Shown piece by piece: positions 24,501 through 36,119 of a DNA stretch of 64,000 nucleotides. Source of the DNA: Synchiropus splendidus (Eukaryota > Chordata > Actinopteri > Syngnathiformes > Callionymidae); assembly GCF_027744825.2 (NCBI RefSeq), contig NC_071334.1, forward strand, positions 28,969,937 to 29,033,936, read 5' to 3'. The notes under the pieces are model-generated. The model made no database searches. It saw nothing but the letters and a program-made list of their open reading frames with translations, and was not told where the DNA came from. The translations under genes were made by a program, and so were the position numbers. The first letter of the stretch is position 1. Every line of letters begins with the position of its first letter.

Positions 24501-26066
24501 CTCACTGTCTCATGGGTTTGTTTTCATATTATAATGTGATATGGCAGTAGGAAATACGACGATGTACTGTATAAGACAATGCAGCACAATTTCATATTTA
24601 CAACACTGAGCACGTTTGCCCTCCATGGCATGTCCTGATGCCGTAGGCAGTGTCATGTCAAAGAAAGAAGAAGGTTATGGTTAGAGTTAACACATGGGGT
24701 GGTTGCTCCTTTCCCCTAGATATGATCATGCACTTTTGATATGAAAGCTCTCAATCCTCACCCAGGCAAATATTTTGCTCCAATGAAACACCGATGCGTC
24801 AGTTATTTTTCAGTGTGAGCTTTGTCCAAAATGCAGCATATTTTATATTAATTTATGGTTGTTCAAAACACTAATTCTTACATACATAAATTGAACATTT
24901 TTTGACAACATAAATTCAGAGTAATATGAAAGTGTGTAAGAGTGACGAGGTACGTTTTACTGTTAAATTATATGCACTGAGATGTTTTGAATGTGAAACT
25001 AGCTCATCGCCCCCAAGTTTTTTTCCTTCCACCTGCCACCACTAATGTCATCAACCCCTTCCACAGGGGAGCTCAAAGAAGACCAAAGCTCTCTGGGAGC
25101 TGAGGAGATTTTAAAATGGGGTTTACAGCCTTGATACCCATCAAGGCCACATGCTTGCATGAATAATGACAGTAAGGACAGACAAATTTGACCACAAACA
25201 ACAAAGGAGATCAGCAGAAAATGTGCCTTCAGGTGTGACCCAGTCCTCACCTGAACCTGGTAAAAATGGTGTTGCATAAGGCAAGAGAAGGATTCCCTCC
25301 ACATGTCCCATACCACAGAATCTGGAGCAGATGAGGACTAACTCAAGCAGAAATCCACTTATTTTCCAACCTCTCACTCCACTTTTTTCTTGCAAGTGTT
25401 AGCAGTTTTGTCTGCAAGAGTGTTATTAGCGTTTCATATTTGCATTCAAAGGTTTACTGTCCATTATTGATGCATTTTCTGGTCATATTGAGGACGTGAC
25501 TGGAAACCGTATGCTGCTCCTGCTCATCTCTCTGTACATTTCCTCATCAAACATTAATGTCCTCTGTCCTTGAATCTCTATCTTGCTTATCTCATGTCAG
25601 ATCTTTTTCCCCACTGACAAGCATATTTCTACACCTTGTCCTCACAGTGACCTTCACTCTCACTCCTTGCCCATCAGTCACCTCGGGTGAAGTGTGATAG
25701 GTGGTGTGCACGGTTCCTACAAGGCCACAGTTCCGCTCATGAAGTTTTGGTTTTCATCATCATCACTCCTGAATATGAGCATGAAGAATGGGTACCAGCA
25801 AATCACTGAAGAAGAGCTATATACAAGCAACTGTGTCTGTGAGGCTGTTCGAAGCCTTTTGTTGGATTTTGCATCTCACAATGAGAGTGGAGGTGACTGA
25901 GTTTCATCAGGTATAATCTGATGAATTCAGCGCTGTCATATGTACAGTATGTCTTCATTCTTGTCGTGGACACCTCTTCAGCGTCGTTGCATCTGTCTTC
26001 AAAAACAAATGTAAACCATGGAGCTTTCGGAGCATGGTTTGCAGGAAGGTTGCTCACCCTTAGAAC
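21584..26066. other. Intergenic DNA with one MITE remnant
   Basis: Besides the hAT-like remnant at 21973-22115 I recognise nothing. The block 22600-22900 is free of visible repeats and rich in homeodomain-type words (CAATTAAG, ATTATAAC); it may be regulatory. Confidence 0.4.
21973..22115 (+). mobile_element. hAT-like MITE remnant (CAGGGG...GGGCAAAC family)
   Basis: It begins CAGGGGCAGGCAAACCGGTC, then TTTTTGTTCCAACCGATCA, then a segment like the family interior (CAATGAGGTTTC, GAAATAAGCA, CACCAGACAG), and ends near GGGCCCTTTGTGGAACAG. This is the layout of a fish hAT MITE whose ends read CAGGGGTGGGCAAAC. The right terminus is damaged, and no target duplication is visible. A separate right-end fragment of the same family is at 40466-40511. 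Confidence 0.5.
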
Positions 26067-27254
26067 CCCAAAACTAGTGACGTGCGGATCGATCCTGAAA
26101 CATCAATACCTCTGATACCGGATATTGATTCTCTAAAATCGATTCTCAAACCAAAATACTTTCTATACTTAAGTAATTTGATGTAATGTATATCCTTAAC
26201 AGGAACACAATGAAAAGTAACTAAACTATTGAGATCCTGTCTGGACACGCGGTAAGTGGGAACTACTTTTCTTCCGCCTGTTACGTATAAGCGCAGCCGA
26301 ATTAGCGCTCGTGAATGGCCGACCGTAAGCGGAGCCATGTGTGGAGCTACTTCAGTGCCACTAAGAATCTGTCGAACAACAGTAAGATGTTGTGGCAACA
26401 CAAGAAACATGGTGAAACTCTTAAGGTTAAACCACGCAGTTCTGTATTATGCATCGATGAGGTGGAGGGAGGAGGAGTTTTCAGCGTCGGCCTCAGGTGC
26501 AGCTGACAGACGTCTCTGGCGGAGTCATTCCATGCAGCAGGCACGCAACATCCAGGTAAAGTAAATTAATAAATAATATAAATACTTAATAATAAATAAT
26601 AATAATAAAGTAATAGTATGTGTATCACTGAAATAATGACTGAAATAATCTCACCCATCCTAACTTTAGCCAAGACAAATTCATGTATGAATTCCTAGGT
26701 AGTTCCCCATTTAAAGTAGATCTTTTAAATTATACAGTACAATGACAACAAAACACCCTTGGTGTAAAATGTACTAGAAAAAATGAATAAAACATATGTT
26801 TAGCTACCAAATATTGTATTATTATTTTCAATCAAACTTATACTGTTAATTTAACTGTTAGATTAATATATACAACTTGAATTAATCATTTATATGAATT
26901 TAAATATAATTATTATTCGTTTAAATATTTTACTAGCAGTTTCAGTTTGTAGTTGCCAGTATAATACTTGTTTGTGCCCCGTTTTTGTAGATAGTTGAAT
27001 CTAAAAAGATTAAGTATTCAGTGCTGAGTAGTCCCATCATTTGTTTTTCAGTGACATATTTCAATGCTTTATTTTTTAAATAAAACACAATAAACAATTT
27101 ACTCATCCTTGTTTTCTTAAGGAAGTTATGATTAGGTGTAGTCACATACATATAGGCATTGGTATCCTTATCAGTATCGGCAATATCCACTTGAATATTA
27201 CTCAGTATTCGATCGGAAAGGAAATCAGTGGAATCGAACACCACTACCCAAAAC
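26067..27254 (+). mobile_element. Non-autonomous hAT transposon with intact target-site duplication
   Basis: The element proper spans 26075-27246 (1172 bp). It is bracketed by an exact 8-bp direct repeat, CCCAAAAC, at 26067-26074 and 27247-27254, the hallmark of hAT insertion. The ends are TAGTGACGTGCGGATCGATC on the left and, reverse-complemented, TAGTGGTGTTCGATTCCACT on the right. Subterminal ATCGAT and TATCGG words fit hAT ends. Inside, an ATG at 26315 opens a short frame beginning MADRKRSHVWSYFSATK, then LWQHKKHG, which looks like an internally deleted BED zinc finger of a hAT transposase. The rest is AT-rich and non-coding. It is therefore a deletion derivative that would need transposase in trans. 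Confidence 0.85.
26315..26506 (+). pseudogene. Remnant of hAT transposase N-terminus (BED finger)
   Basis: The 63-residue frame starts MADRKRSHVWSYF, the usual opening of BED-finger transposases (basic start, then VW.YF). It is followed by NNSKMLWQHKKHG, resembling the last helix of a BED finger (NTSNL..HL...H). The paired zinc cysteines are absent, implying an internal deletion. It then runs into unrelated sequence and stops. Location inside a bounded hAT element supports this reading. Confidence 0.5.
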
Positions 27255-30200
27255 ACACGTCTTCATCTCAGTTAAATAGTTGATCAATGAAGTAAGAAAG
27301 TTTTTATTTATTTACACTTTTAGTTACAATACCGCACTCCATCAATCCCATGATGCTTTGGGGGTAGCTTGAACAATCTATTTTGACTATGGAAAATGAG
27401 ATCTGTAGGCAGAAGAAGAATCAGCAAAGCACAGAGCTTTGTGTAAGCACCATTTTAAAAGTACATTTTGAAGCAATGGATTGAGTCTTTTACTTAAAAT
27501 CTCAGTGGTGGTTCTGTAAACACCCACAAAATGAGTTCCTGACCCAACATTTGTTTGCTCTCACTGAATTATCCCAGAAATGTGGGCAGGTTGTGAAATA
27601 GATCTTAGATGTAGGAAATGATGAAATTGAACCAAGTGAAATCTTTCTTGTCAGGGTTTGCCAAACCTTGGAAAACGTTATCCAAATATAACAAGATAAA
27701 CCCCGAGTACTTTGTGTTCGCTCCAGACTTGACATGACACATACCAAAAATATCAACCACCTGGAGGGTGATTTCTGGCTGGTTAACCTATGCTCCGTTC
27801 AGGACGTGGTCAAACCGATCATTTATCAATGCACTCATCATAGCTCTGCTTCAGCTCAATATACTACCAATCCAGCATTTGAATGAATGAATGCGGTCAT
27901 CCACTCATCCTTCTCTGACCATCAAGGAGGTTTTAAATTGATAAAGGTTTGTAAACCCATTATGGTTTTAATAAGACTCACCGTCCACAGCATTTCTAGA
28001 ATCCTGCTGTTTGCTTCCCGGTCTTTTCACATTTCCATTAGGAAACTGGAATAGATGGGACGACATTCCTTTTTTTTTTTTTTTTTTTGACCTGCTTTTG
28101 ACAGCTGAACTACATTATGTGCTTTCATCAATTCCAACATTTTTTCCGCATTGTCTTCCAAGAAAAAAAACAAAAAATACTTTAAATACTTTGTGGGTGA
28201 CGCCGCAAGCTGGGGTGAAGGTGTTCTGAGAACAAATACTGTATTTAGTGAAGAATGGAAAATGAAAGAAGTGAACTTGTCTTTCAGGAGAACCCTTCCG
28301 TGTATTACTCCACCATGTCTGACATGCAGTATAAATCAAGATCATGCTGTGACGGCAGGTTCCTTTCATTTACTTTCTTGAACTTTAATTGCATTCTGAC
28401 CTGACTGTGTCTGCTCTATTTTTTTGTCAATGCCTCTTATCGACCTCCTGTGTCAGTATGAGATGAGAGCTACACCAATGCCGCACAACACTATAACGGA
28501 ACCGCAGTAACCGGTGTATTACGTCGATGATGTACTCAACCTCGTACTCGACCCTAGTGTTTGTCTCCGGCTTTACCAAACCCGAAATAGTCCATAGCCC
28601 ATATACGTATCGCTTTCATCTGCCCAACTAAAAATGGGTAGCCATGCTAAAAACAAATTCTCAAGGAAAATGTGTTTGCCTGAAAGATCATGTCGTTCAA
28701 GAACGAAAGTCCAAGAACAATAAACAAATGGGTCACTTCATCAGTTATGTTTACTAAAGGAGGTAATAAGGGACGGAATTAACAGTTTGCATGTAGCACA
28801 ACATGTTGAAATGTGTCAGCTAATAAAAAACAAAAGAAACAACGTGCAACTTTTTTACAGTGATCTACTTCCAAACCAGTGATCAGTCACTGCCTCAAGT
28901 CACTGTGTATTGTGATTTTTCTCATTTTCCACTCATTAAAAATCTGCATTTGCTTCCTTCTATTGATTCTGATTCACATTGAGAATGAAGACAACTCACG
29001 TGACAAGCAGCTAGTGACACAAACGTAAACAACAATGGAGGGAGGACAGAGAAGTCTGCATATTTCAAGCTGGAATTACAGTCACTATTTTGAGTTTGTG
29101 CCCACTAGAGGTGACAATACTGCCTCTAGCAGGTCTGCTGGCGTGCACCAACAAGACCAATTATAGGCAACATAAAAGGCAGCCTTGCTCTGTTTGTGTT
29201 GAGAATGAGGCTAAAACAATATGTGCTGTATGTTTAAATAATTGAAAAACAATTTTGATTTTTGACCCCTGTTTGTTTTTGGTCCTGCTTGGAGCAGAAT
29301 GAAATGGTAAAGATGACAGATCTGCGATCCTCTTGTAAGCAAATAAAAAACAATGCAATATGTGTCATGTAACCATCTTAACTTTGTTTGGGAAGTTGAC
29401 ACAAACACTGACTCCTGAATGTCGCTCTGGGGCTCTTCTTTCTGATGAAGAAAGTGCTGCAGAGTGTGTTGCCGACTTGTGTTGCAGAGGGCTCCAGGAG
29501 GCCAGAACAACATTGCACACTAAGTGTGAGAGCTGTGTGGTTGTGCCTTGTGGTGGACGGGAATTGCTTCATCCAGCGGCAAAAATAATTTATGGCATCT
29601 GTTTAAAATTTTCTTCTTCATTTTTAACCCTTAAATACTGAAAATACTTTTGTTGTTGGATCCCTTAGAGTTGAGGTTTGTTACGCACTCTATGCAGCCT
29701 GACTTCAAAGTGTGACTTATATTCAAAAACACTGCCACTGTTGACATTACTGTTAAAATGTGTTGGCAAAAAAAGCGTTGGCAAAACATGTTTTCATTTT
29801 TATGCTGAGGTGACAAGGGGCGTTGTTGGCAACTTCTGCATGTCACTATAAGTATCTTGTAATCTTTCTTATTAAGGGAGTACTCAGTAATCAGATTACT
29901 CATTGAAGGAGTGTTGTACCATGGCACTGCTTTGGCTATGGTATGAAGTCGCTATTCTCGGCTTTTACTCGCATATCAGTGTTTTATGGGAGGAGAAAAT
30001 GCTAATACATATATTTACCTTGCTTAAGCTGAATAAGTCTGTCAGCTCAAAATTCCAATGTTGAACGTGTTGGTGGCAACACCAACTAAACTTGAATTTT
30101 AGATGAAAGAACATTCTGGTGAGACTGCATTCCATTGTACCACTGTTTCTCACAGGTTTGATTTAACATCACATCATGGTCCTCATGAAACAATATGGTT

Positions 30201-30629
30201 TGAGGCATCATGAGACATGGAAATGTGATTAAAGATGAGCCAACAGAAATGTAACTCATAGCTCTAAAGCATCAATAGAGAGATGTCCTTCATCTGTAAC
30301 ACTCTGTAGTCAGATGTTGGCATCAATAAGGCGCTCTCTCTGGAGCTGCTCTCCGTTATCATGTATTCCGTCTCTGCTTCCTTACAATGCTGCGTGTCCT
30401 CATCATGAGTGTCCGTCACCTCTGGCCGCACGGTCAGCTCCTCTCCTGGCTAGAACGGTCACTTAGAGGGATCATTAAATGCTCATCAGCTGGTGACATT
30501 GATCTAGTGTGTCATTTGTGTTTACACCGTCTGCCCTGTCGATTGGCTGCAAGTATTCTTGTTGAGACAGTCGTTGATTTGCTGGCCATATTTTTGGGAA
30601 AGTGAGCGTTTTAACGCCACCGCTCAAGT
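27255..30629. other. Intergenic DNA without recognisable genes
   Basis: It holds a T-run at 28070-28089 and otherwise AT-rich sequence with short ORFs of random character. Nothing else is supported. Confidence 0.4.
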
Positions 30630-31499
30630 CATTTGATTTTATTAAACAGATGGCCCCCAGAGATGGAGCACTTAGTGAGTGTCTCAGACAATGGAAACTG
30701 ACAGAGAGGGGGGAACTAGAGGACAAACCCCTGCATGGGATGTACAATCGACAGACAGCTGGAGCGCCTGACATGAACAAATCCTACCAATGGCTAGAGA
30801 GGGCTGGACTGAAGGCACTCATCATGGCGGCACAGGAACAGGCCTTGAGCGCCAGAGCAATAGAGGCTCAGATCTACCACACCAGGCAAGATCAAGAGGT
30901 GCAGGCTGTGCAAAGAGGGTCCTGAAACAGTCCAGCACCTCATAGCAGGGTGTAAGATGCTGGCAGGAAAAGCATACATGGAACGCCATAACCAAGTAGC
31001 AGGTATAGTGTACAGAAACATCTGTGCAGAACACAAACTGGAGACCCCAAGGTCAAGATGAGAAACACCTCCCAAGGTGATGGAGAATGGCCGAGCCAAG
31101 AACCTGTGGGACTTCCAGATACAGAGCAATAAGATGGTCATGGCCAACCAAGCAGACAGTGTGATCATAGATAAGCAGCAGAGGAAAGCCGTTGTGATGG
31201 ATGTAGCCATCCCGAGCGATGGGAACATCAGGAAAAAGGCGCACGAGAAACTAGAGAAATACCAGGGGATCAAAGAAGAGCTAGAGAAATCCTGGAGGAT
31301 GAAGGCAACAGTAGTGCCTGTGGTGATTGGAGCACTCGGGGCAGTGACCCCCACACCGGAGAAGTGGCTCCAACAGATCCATGGAGAAACATCAGACCTC
31401 TCACTCCAGAAGAGTGCAGTCTTAGGGACAGCTAAGATACTACGCAGGACCCTCAAGTTCCCAGGCCTCTGGTCGAGGACCCGAGCTGAAGAGGAGTAA
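30630..31499 (+). pseudogene. R2-like LINE 3' part: zinc knuckle plus restriction-like endonuclease
   Basis: The first frame (to about 30890) carries IKQMAPRDGALSECLRQWK and LERAGLKALIMAAQEQALSAR. After a one-base insertion near 30890 the next frame has a CCHC knuckle (CRLCKEGPETVQHLIAGC, from 30900), then AYMERHNQVAGIVYRNICAEH, an in-frame TGA at 31059-31061, WDFQIQSNKMVMANQAD, VVMDVAIPSDGN and KAHEKLEKYQGIKEELEKSW. It ends TAKILRRTLKFPGLW and a TAA at 31497. This matches the C-terminus of fish R2/Hero/NeSL-type LINEs, where the endonuclease motif is PD followed 12-14 residues later by D. Here P is A but both acidic residues remain. It is 5'-truncated, frameshifted and inactive. It is the same family as 3930-4715. 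Confidence 0.85.
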
Positions 31500-32483
31500 C
31501 AACGACCCACCCCACCTGGGAGAGGGGGGTGGGTGAGGGAAGAGTTTTTTTGTATATATGGGGGGATGTACTTGACTGAAGGCCTAGGTGTAAAATGCAC
31601 GGCCCGCCACTGGGTATTAGGTTTGCTGGTGTACTAAACCACCCTGATAGAAATACACATGACAAGTTTGTTTGTCTTGATCCTTCAGCTGGAAAAAAGC
31701 TGCAAAACACTGTCAGGCATCATCGCGGCATTCAAAAATATGAATCCTGATCTAGTTGCTACATTACACAAGCAAATGCCAGACACCTGTGACTTCAATC
31801 TGATTTCTTTTCATCAAAGCTTTGGAGTAAGCAAAGTTTGAAAACCGCCTGTGGCAGCGGAGATAAGGGTGGTTGAAGCCCTGGAGAAATTGCTTCGCCG
31901 AGGCTCGCCTTCTTGTAATTTCAGCAAAATTGCTACCCATCTGTCTTTCTCTCTCAGTCTTTCTTTGCCTGCATCATCACAACGTACGGTTTCAGTTGTG
32001 ATGTTTCCTTCAACCTGAAAATGCACTTTTGGGCCGTTTTTGGCCAACAATTTTCTGTGTGGAATTATCGGTGCATCTCTAGTTATTATATAGTCTGTAG
32101 ACAAGACAAATTCTATTCAAATTTTCATAGCTCACGCAAGCACTAACCCTGCTGACTCACAAAGCAGTATGCAAGAGATGTAGCATGTCTAGCAGCATGA
32201 GGAATATATTTGGATTAGATTTGACAACCTTTATAGACCGATTAAAATAAGTATGTTCAAATTCGCTGTTGACACTATTACTAAATAAAAATATAGAAAT
32301 AAATAAAAGCAAAACAAACAAAATCAAAACCAAAACCCCACAGAGCCCCCCACAGAAAAAACCAAACAAACAAAAAAAAACACTGGCTTCTTCTGTGCGC
32401 TCAGACCTGGAAATAAGCCTGGCTGAATTTGTATAAGAAAAACAAATGTCACTGACAATGAATTGAAAATACAGGCAGAAAAC
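31500..32483. other. 3' UTR of the LINE, then unrecognised DNA
   Basis: 31500-31560 (C-rich then GAGGGGGGTGGGTGAGGG and TTTTTTTGTATATATGG) looks like the LINE's 3' untranslated tail. Beyond it I see no gene. A word near 32065-32085 (ATTATCGGTGCATCTCTAG) resembles a hAT terminus without a partner. Confidence 0.4.
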
Positions 32484-32725
32484 TTTATAAATCTCAAGGG
32501 AAATTGTGTTCGTAACATGCTCTATACACAACATATCACGATAAAATGAAAAAGAAATAATATTATAAAGTGCAAAAAGCGCTTAGAAACAATGTGCAAG
32601 AAAATGCAGGTTCAAGCACAGAGTGAACAGAAAAATGTGCCAAAGAATCATTCATTTTCAGGGACGAATTGTACAGTTTTATTGCCACAGTCTTTGAGAT
32701 GGGTAGTCTCAATATTGTTGGTATA
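32484..32725 (-). mobile_element. Rex1-like LINE 3' end, short truncated copy
   Basis: The stretch matches the 3' end of the LINE at 44046-45003 in the same orientation. Shared words on the plus strand are AAGGGAA.TTGTGTT.GTAACA, CACAACATATCAC.ATAAA, AAAAAGAAATAATATTATAA and AATTGT.CAGTTTT.ATTG. It holds only the end of the coding region and 3' UTR, as expected for a 5'-truncated insertion. Confidence 0.85.
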
Positions 32726-35544
32726 TAGTTGGTAAGGTAGAAGAACATGAGACACCCAAAAGAGGCAGCTCAAGCCTATTGGCTCATTGCCAAGTCAGAT
32801 GCTCTACCCCAGGTACATCCACCAGTATCCATCTGCATCCACAAGTTGCCTGTTTGACATACAGGACAAGTGAGAAGAGTTTTTCTTCCCTCGACATCAA
32901 ATGTGGTGAATGTCTGCTGATAGACAATTGCAAAAATGAATTGGTAGACCAGCTGCATGGTTCTGCTGACAACCCGCAGTGACCCAGAGATGTCACTGGA
33001 CCCAATTCTAGCGTAACAAAAATTAGGTTAGGGCGAGGATGACCTGCATATATGGCAGGGGAGACATTCTGAACAATGCCTTAACTTCAGATTCATTAAT
33101 AATGAGCATGAAAGAAAAGTTTTTCGTCATTGCAAGAGAGTCACCTGCACCTAGCCGTCTGCTTGTGTTTGATGAATGAGTCTCCTGTTTACCCAGACAA
33201 CCTTCCTATTCCCAGATGACCCCCATTATGTATTTTTTGTCTTGCGTATAAGGCCGCATGAAGCCTACATAAAACACACAGACAGAAGAGTGGTCTGTTC
33301 TTCAAGGCGGTTTTCTCACTATTGCTATTTGAGCAGCCTTAAGTTTGCTCAGAAATCTTTGTAAATTGGCCATAGTCTCTTAAAAGGAACGCTGGAGGAA
33401 CAAACAAACTGAAAGTGTTTTCTATCTGACACCAGACAGCCTGTTAGCAGTACAATCCCTCTGTTTCATTCAAGTGGAATGCAGACTGCAGGTCTGTTCA
33501 ACATCAGTGTCTTCACCTAAAACAGATTTTTTAAAGTACAACAATGATCCATCACTGAAGCAGGTCAACAACATTGAAAAAAACCTTTATTCTTGAGAGA
33601 TACTGATGCATTGATGTGAATGTAGAGACAGAAAAATGGAAAAAGCATTCAGACAGACTGACTGCTCTGGCAGGAGTCACTAATTTCATATTCACTTATT
33701 ACCCATCACAGGTTGTGGTTTCATTGGGGAGTTCAAATAACCTCCCAGCCTTCATTTTCAATTTGCCGTCAATTTTCCAGAAAAGTCCATCGGCAGAAGA
33801 AAAGACTAATAATCTTTAGTGGCATTGAGCATCTTTAGTTTAGGAACACAAAATCTCATATTATATAGTCAATATTGGGAATGTTTTTCCAAATATTTTT
33901 CAAGGAGCAGCGTGTTTTTTTTTTAAATTAACCATAAAAAATGAACTTTAGTCCCATATTGACCGGGCCTCCTGTCCATGCACTACTTTCCTTTCATCTG
34001 TATTTCTCCATGTTTCCATAAAGCTTACAGGTACAGGCCTAACGGTACCAACGTACCACCGGAAATTGTGAGGGAAGTGTTGCTGATATATAGCTCTTAC
34101 AAGACTTGAAGAAGTCATAACAATAGCGGAAATTCTCCGTCCTCCTGTCACGATATAGTTAAGGCCGGCCACTTCCTCCGCTTTCCTCTTTTTCGTAGAT
34201 TATCCACACTTCTTCCTCAGTGACCATGTTTGTTTTGAAGTTTGTTGTTTTCATAATCAAGTATTGACTTTGGGCTGCTCCCCCCGGTGGATATTTTGGT
34301 GAACAGCAATAACAACTGAGGACAAATGGAGGTCAGTGCTACTCTTGTTTTCTCGTCTGATTTCAACGATTGGTTAAAAATGGTCACAATTTTGTACATT
34401 CTCAGGTTTCATATGTATTGTCTATGAGCTGGAGCTGTGTGCATCTATGTCAGGCTGCCGGTTCTCAGACCTCCTGAGACGTGATGGATGTCGAGGGACA
34501 CACTTTGCCCTCAGGAGTCTTCGTGCAGAACTGATAGCCCATCAGCAGTGGAATGAAGAAAAGAGGAAAAGAGGACGGAGACATCAGGGTCACAATTGAA
34601 GAACACTTTGGATAAAATGCTTCAAGTGTTACAAAGAAGCAAATGACAAGAATGCAGAGAGTGAAAAATTCCACTCTAATTTTGAGGACCCTGTATTATC
34701 AAAGCAAGAATTTACCATCACATGTAGCTGCAGTTTGGTTACAGAGAGAGAGAGAAACCCAGTGATATGGGTCACAGTGTTGTTCCTATTGTACTGTGGT
34801 GATCTCCAGGGCGGGTGGATAACACGATAATAGGATTAAAAAGTGGCGAATGTATGTGACACACTTTCAGTGCATCTAAGATGCCAAAATCTACTTTCAA
34901 TATCAACTCTCTTGCTGACTTTAAACACTGTGCCTAGCTGTAAACATGTCATTTGCATAAAGCATCCATAGCGACAGTGTATTCTGTGTAGTCCCTCCCT
35001 TTGTATCAGTGCACCAGTCAGCACTTTTGGAAGTAAACGTTTTCATGTCTGATCACAGCTTTACTCAACCCAAAACATCCAAATAGAACACAGAAGATCG
35101 ATTGCATGCTACACTGTATTTGCACTGTAGACTCAAAAAGTAGATTACCGATTTAAAGTTGATATTCTGCAGCTGGTGTACAGTGCAGATGGTTTAGGAT
35201 TATTCATAGCAGGTGTTGGAGCAGATTGTGTGAGTGCAAAAGTCAGCACTTAGTCATCGAGGAAATTAACTCAGCTTCTCATGCAGAAAATAGCTTTTTG
35301 TTTCAGGGGTGTACATCCCATTATCGAAGCAAAGAAAATACAACAAACCTCAACCTTTCAGTAAAGGAACCAATAGACAACATGTTGCAGTGCTGATTAC
35401 TGTGCAAACATTTTTGTTACCATTTGTACTTCAGCTTAATCCTACATTCACTCGACCCTAGGAAAGCCTTGGGAAGCTCGAAATTGCTACTACTCAAAAA
35501 GGGGAAACTTAATAACTATCTTCTTGTTTTCCTACATTAAAATA
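32726..35544. other. Intergenic DNA with one repeat copy
   Basis: The repeat at 34005-34270 is the only recognised item. Short ORFs elsewhere are without family resemblance. Confidence 0.4.
34005..34270 (+). repeat. Two-copy interspersed repeat, copy 2
   Basis: This matches 6745-7060 in the same orientation (see that entry for the shared words). This copy lacks part of the middle of copy 1. Confidence 0.6.
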
Positions 35545-36119
35545 CAGCAGCTTGGTTTTTGAACGTCCCGAACTTCGAACAAATTGGAGTTCGAACAGAA
35601 ATTTTGAGATTTTTTTGCTTCTGATTTCGAACGAAAATCCAGAACTCGAACGCGGCATCTGTATGCAGACGTGTCCCGTTAGTGTTAGTGTTTTTTCTTC
35701 ATATTGAGGTGTAAAACCTTTCCTGTGTCCGCACTGGACCGTGGTAGAGTAACACAGGGGAGGTGCTCACTCTCCACAACTCCGAGGCTCGGACAGGGAT
35801 GAGGCGAGTCTGGGACAGAGCGTTACTTGGTTTATGACTTTGTCACAGCCAAACTGCACAGAAGCGCACATTCAGAGCTGGACACGCACCGGGCACCTCT
35901 TCACTTCTGGAGAGACGTCACTCACTCGGCAACCCCTCCCACATGCAGCGGCCACACACATAGATGAACAGCGCACCTGCAGCAGACACTCTACATTCAC
36001 TCCTACAAAAGCCTATTTTAAGGCTTGGAACGCACTATTTCTTTTTCCATTCATTGTAACAAATCGCTTCTCGAACGGCCTTCTGGAACGGATTGTGGTC
36101 GAGAACCGAGCTACCACTG
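35545..36119. mobile_element. Pogo/Tigger-like MITE, copy 1 (575 bp)
   Basis: The ends are CAGCAGCTTGGTTTTTGAAC on the left and, reverse-complemented, CAGTGGTAGCTCGGTTCTCG on the right, flanked by TA on both sides. CAGT-type ends with a TA duplication fit the pogo/Tigger branch of Tc1/mariner. The interior is nearly identical to the complement of 45509-46190. Relative to that copy it has lost about 60 bp and 50 bp in its left half and about 30 bp near its right end. The open frame at 35834-36163 is shared with copy 2 only because the copies are recent; it resembles no transposase. Confidence 0.85.

Noticed and set aside
30794..31600. 268-residue minus-strand ORF
   Set aside because: It is antisense to the R2-like LINE coding region on the plus strand, whose motifs are clear.
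32060..32090. hAT-like terminus ATTATCGGTGCATCTCTAG
   Set aside because: No matching opposite end or target duplication found, so it was not called as an element.
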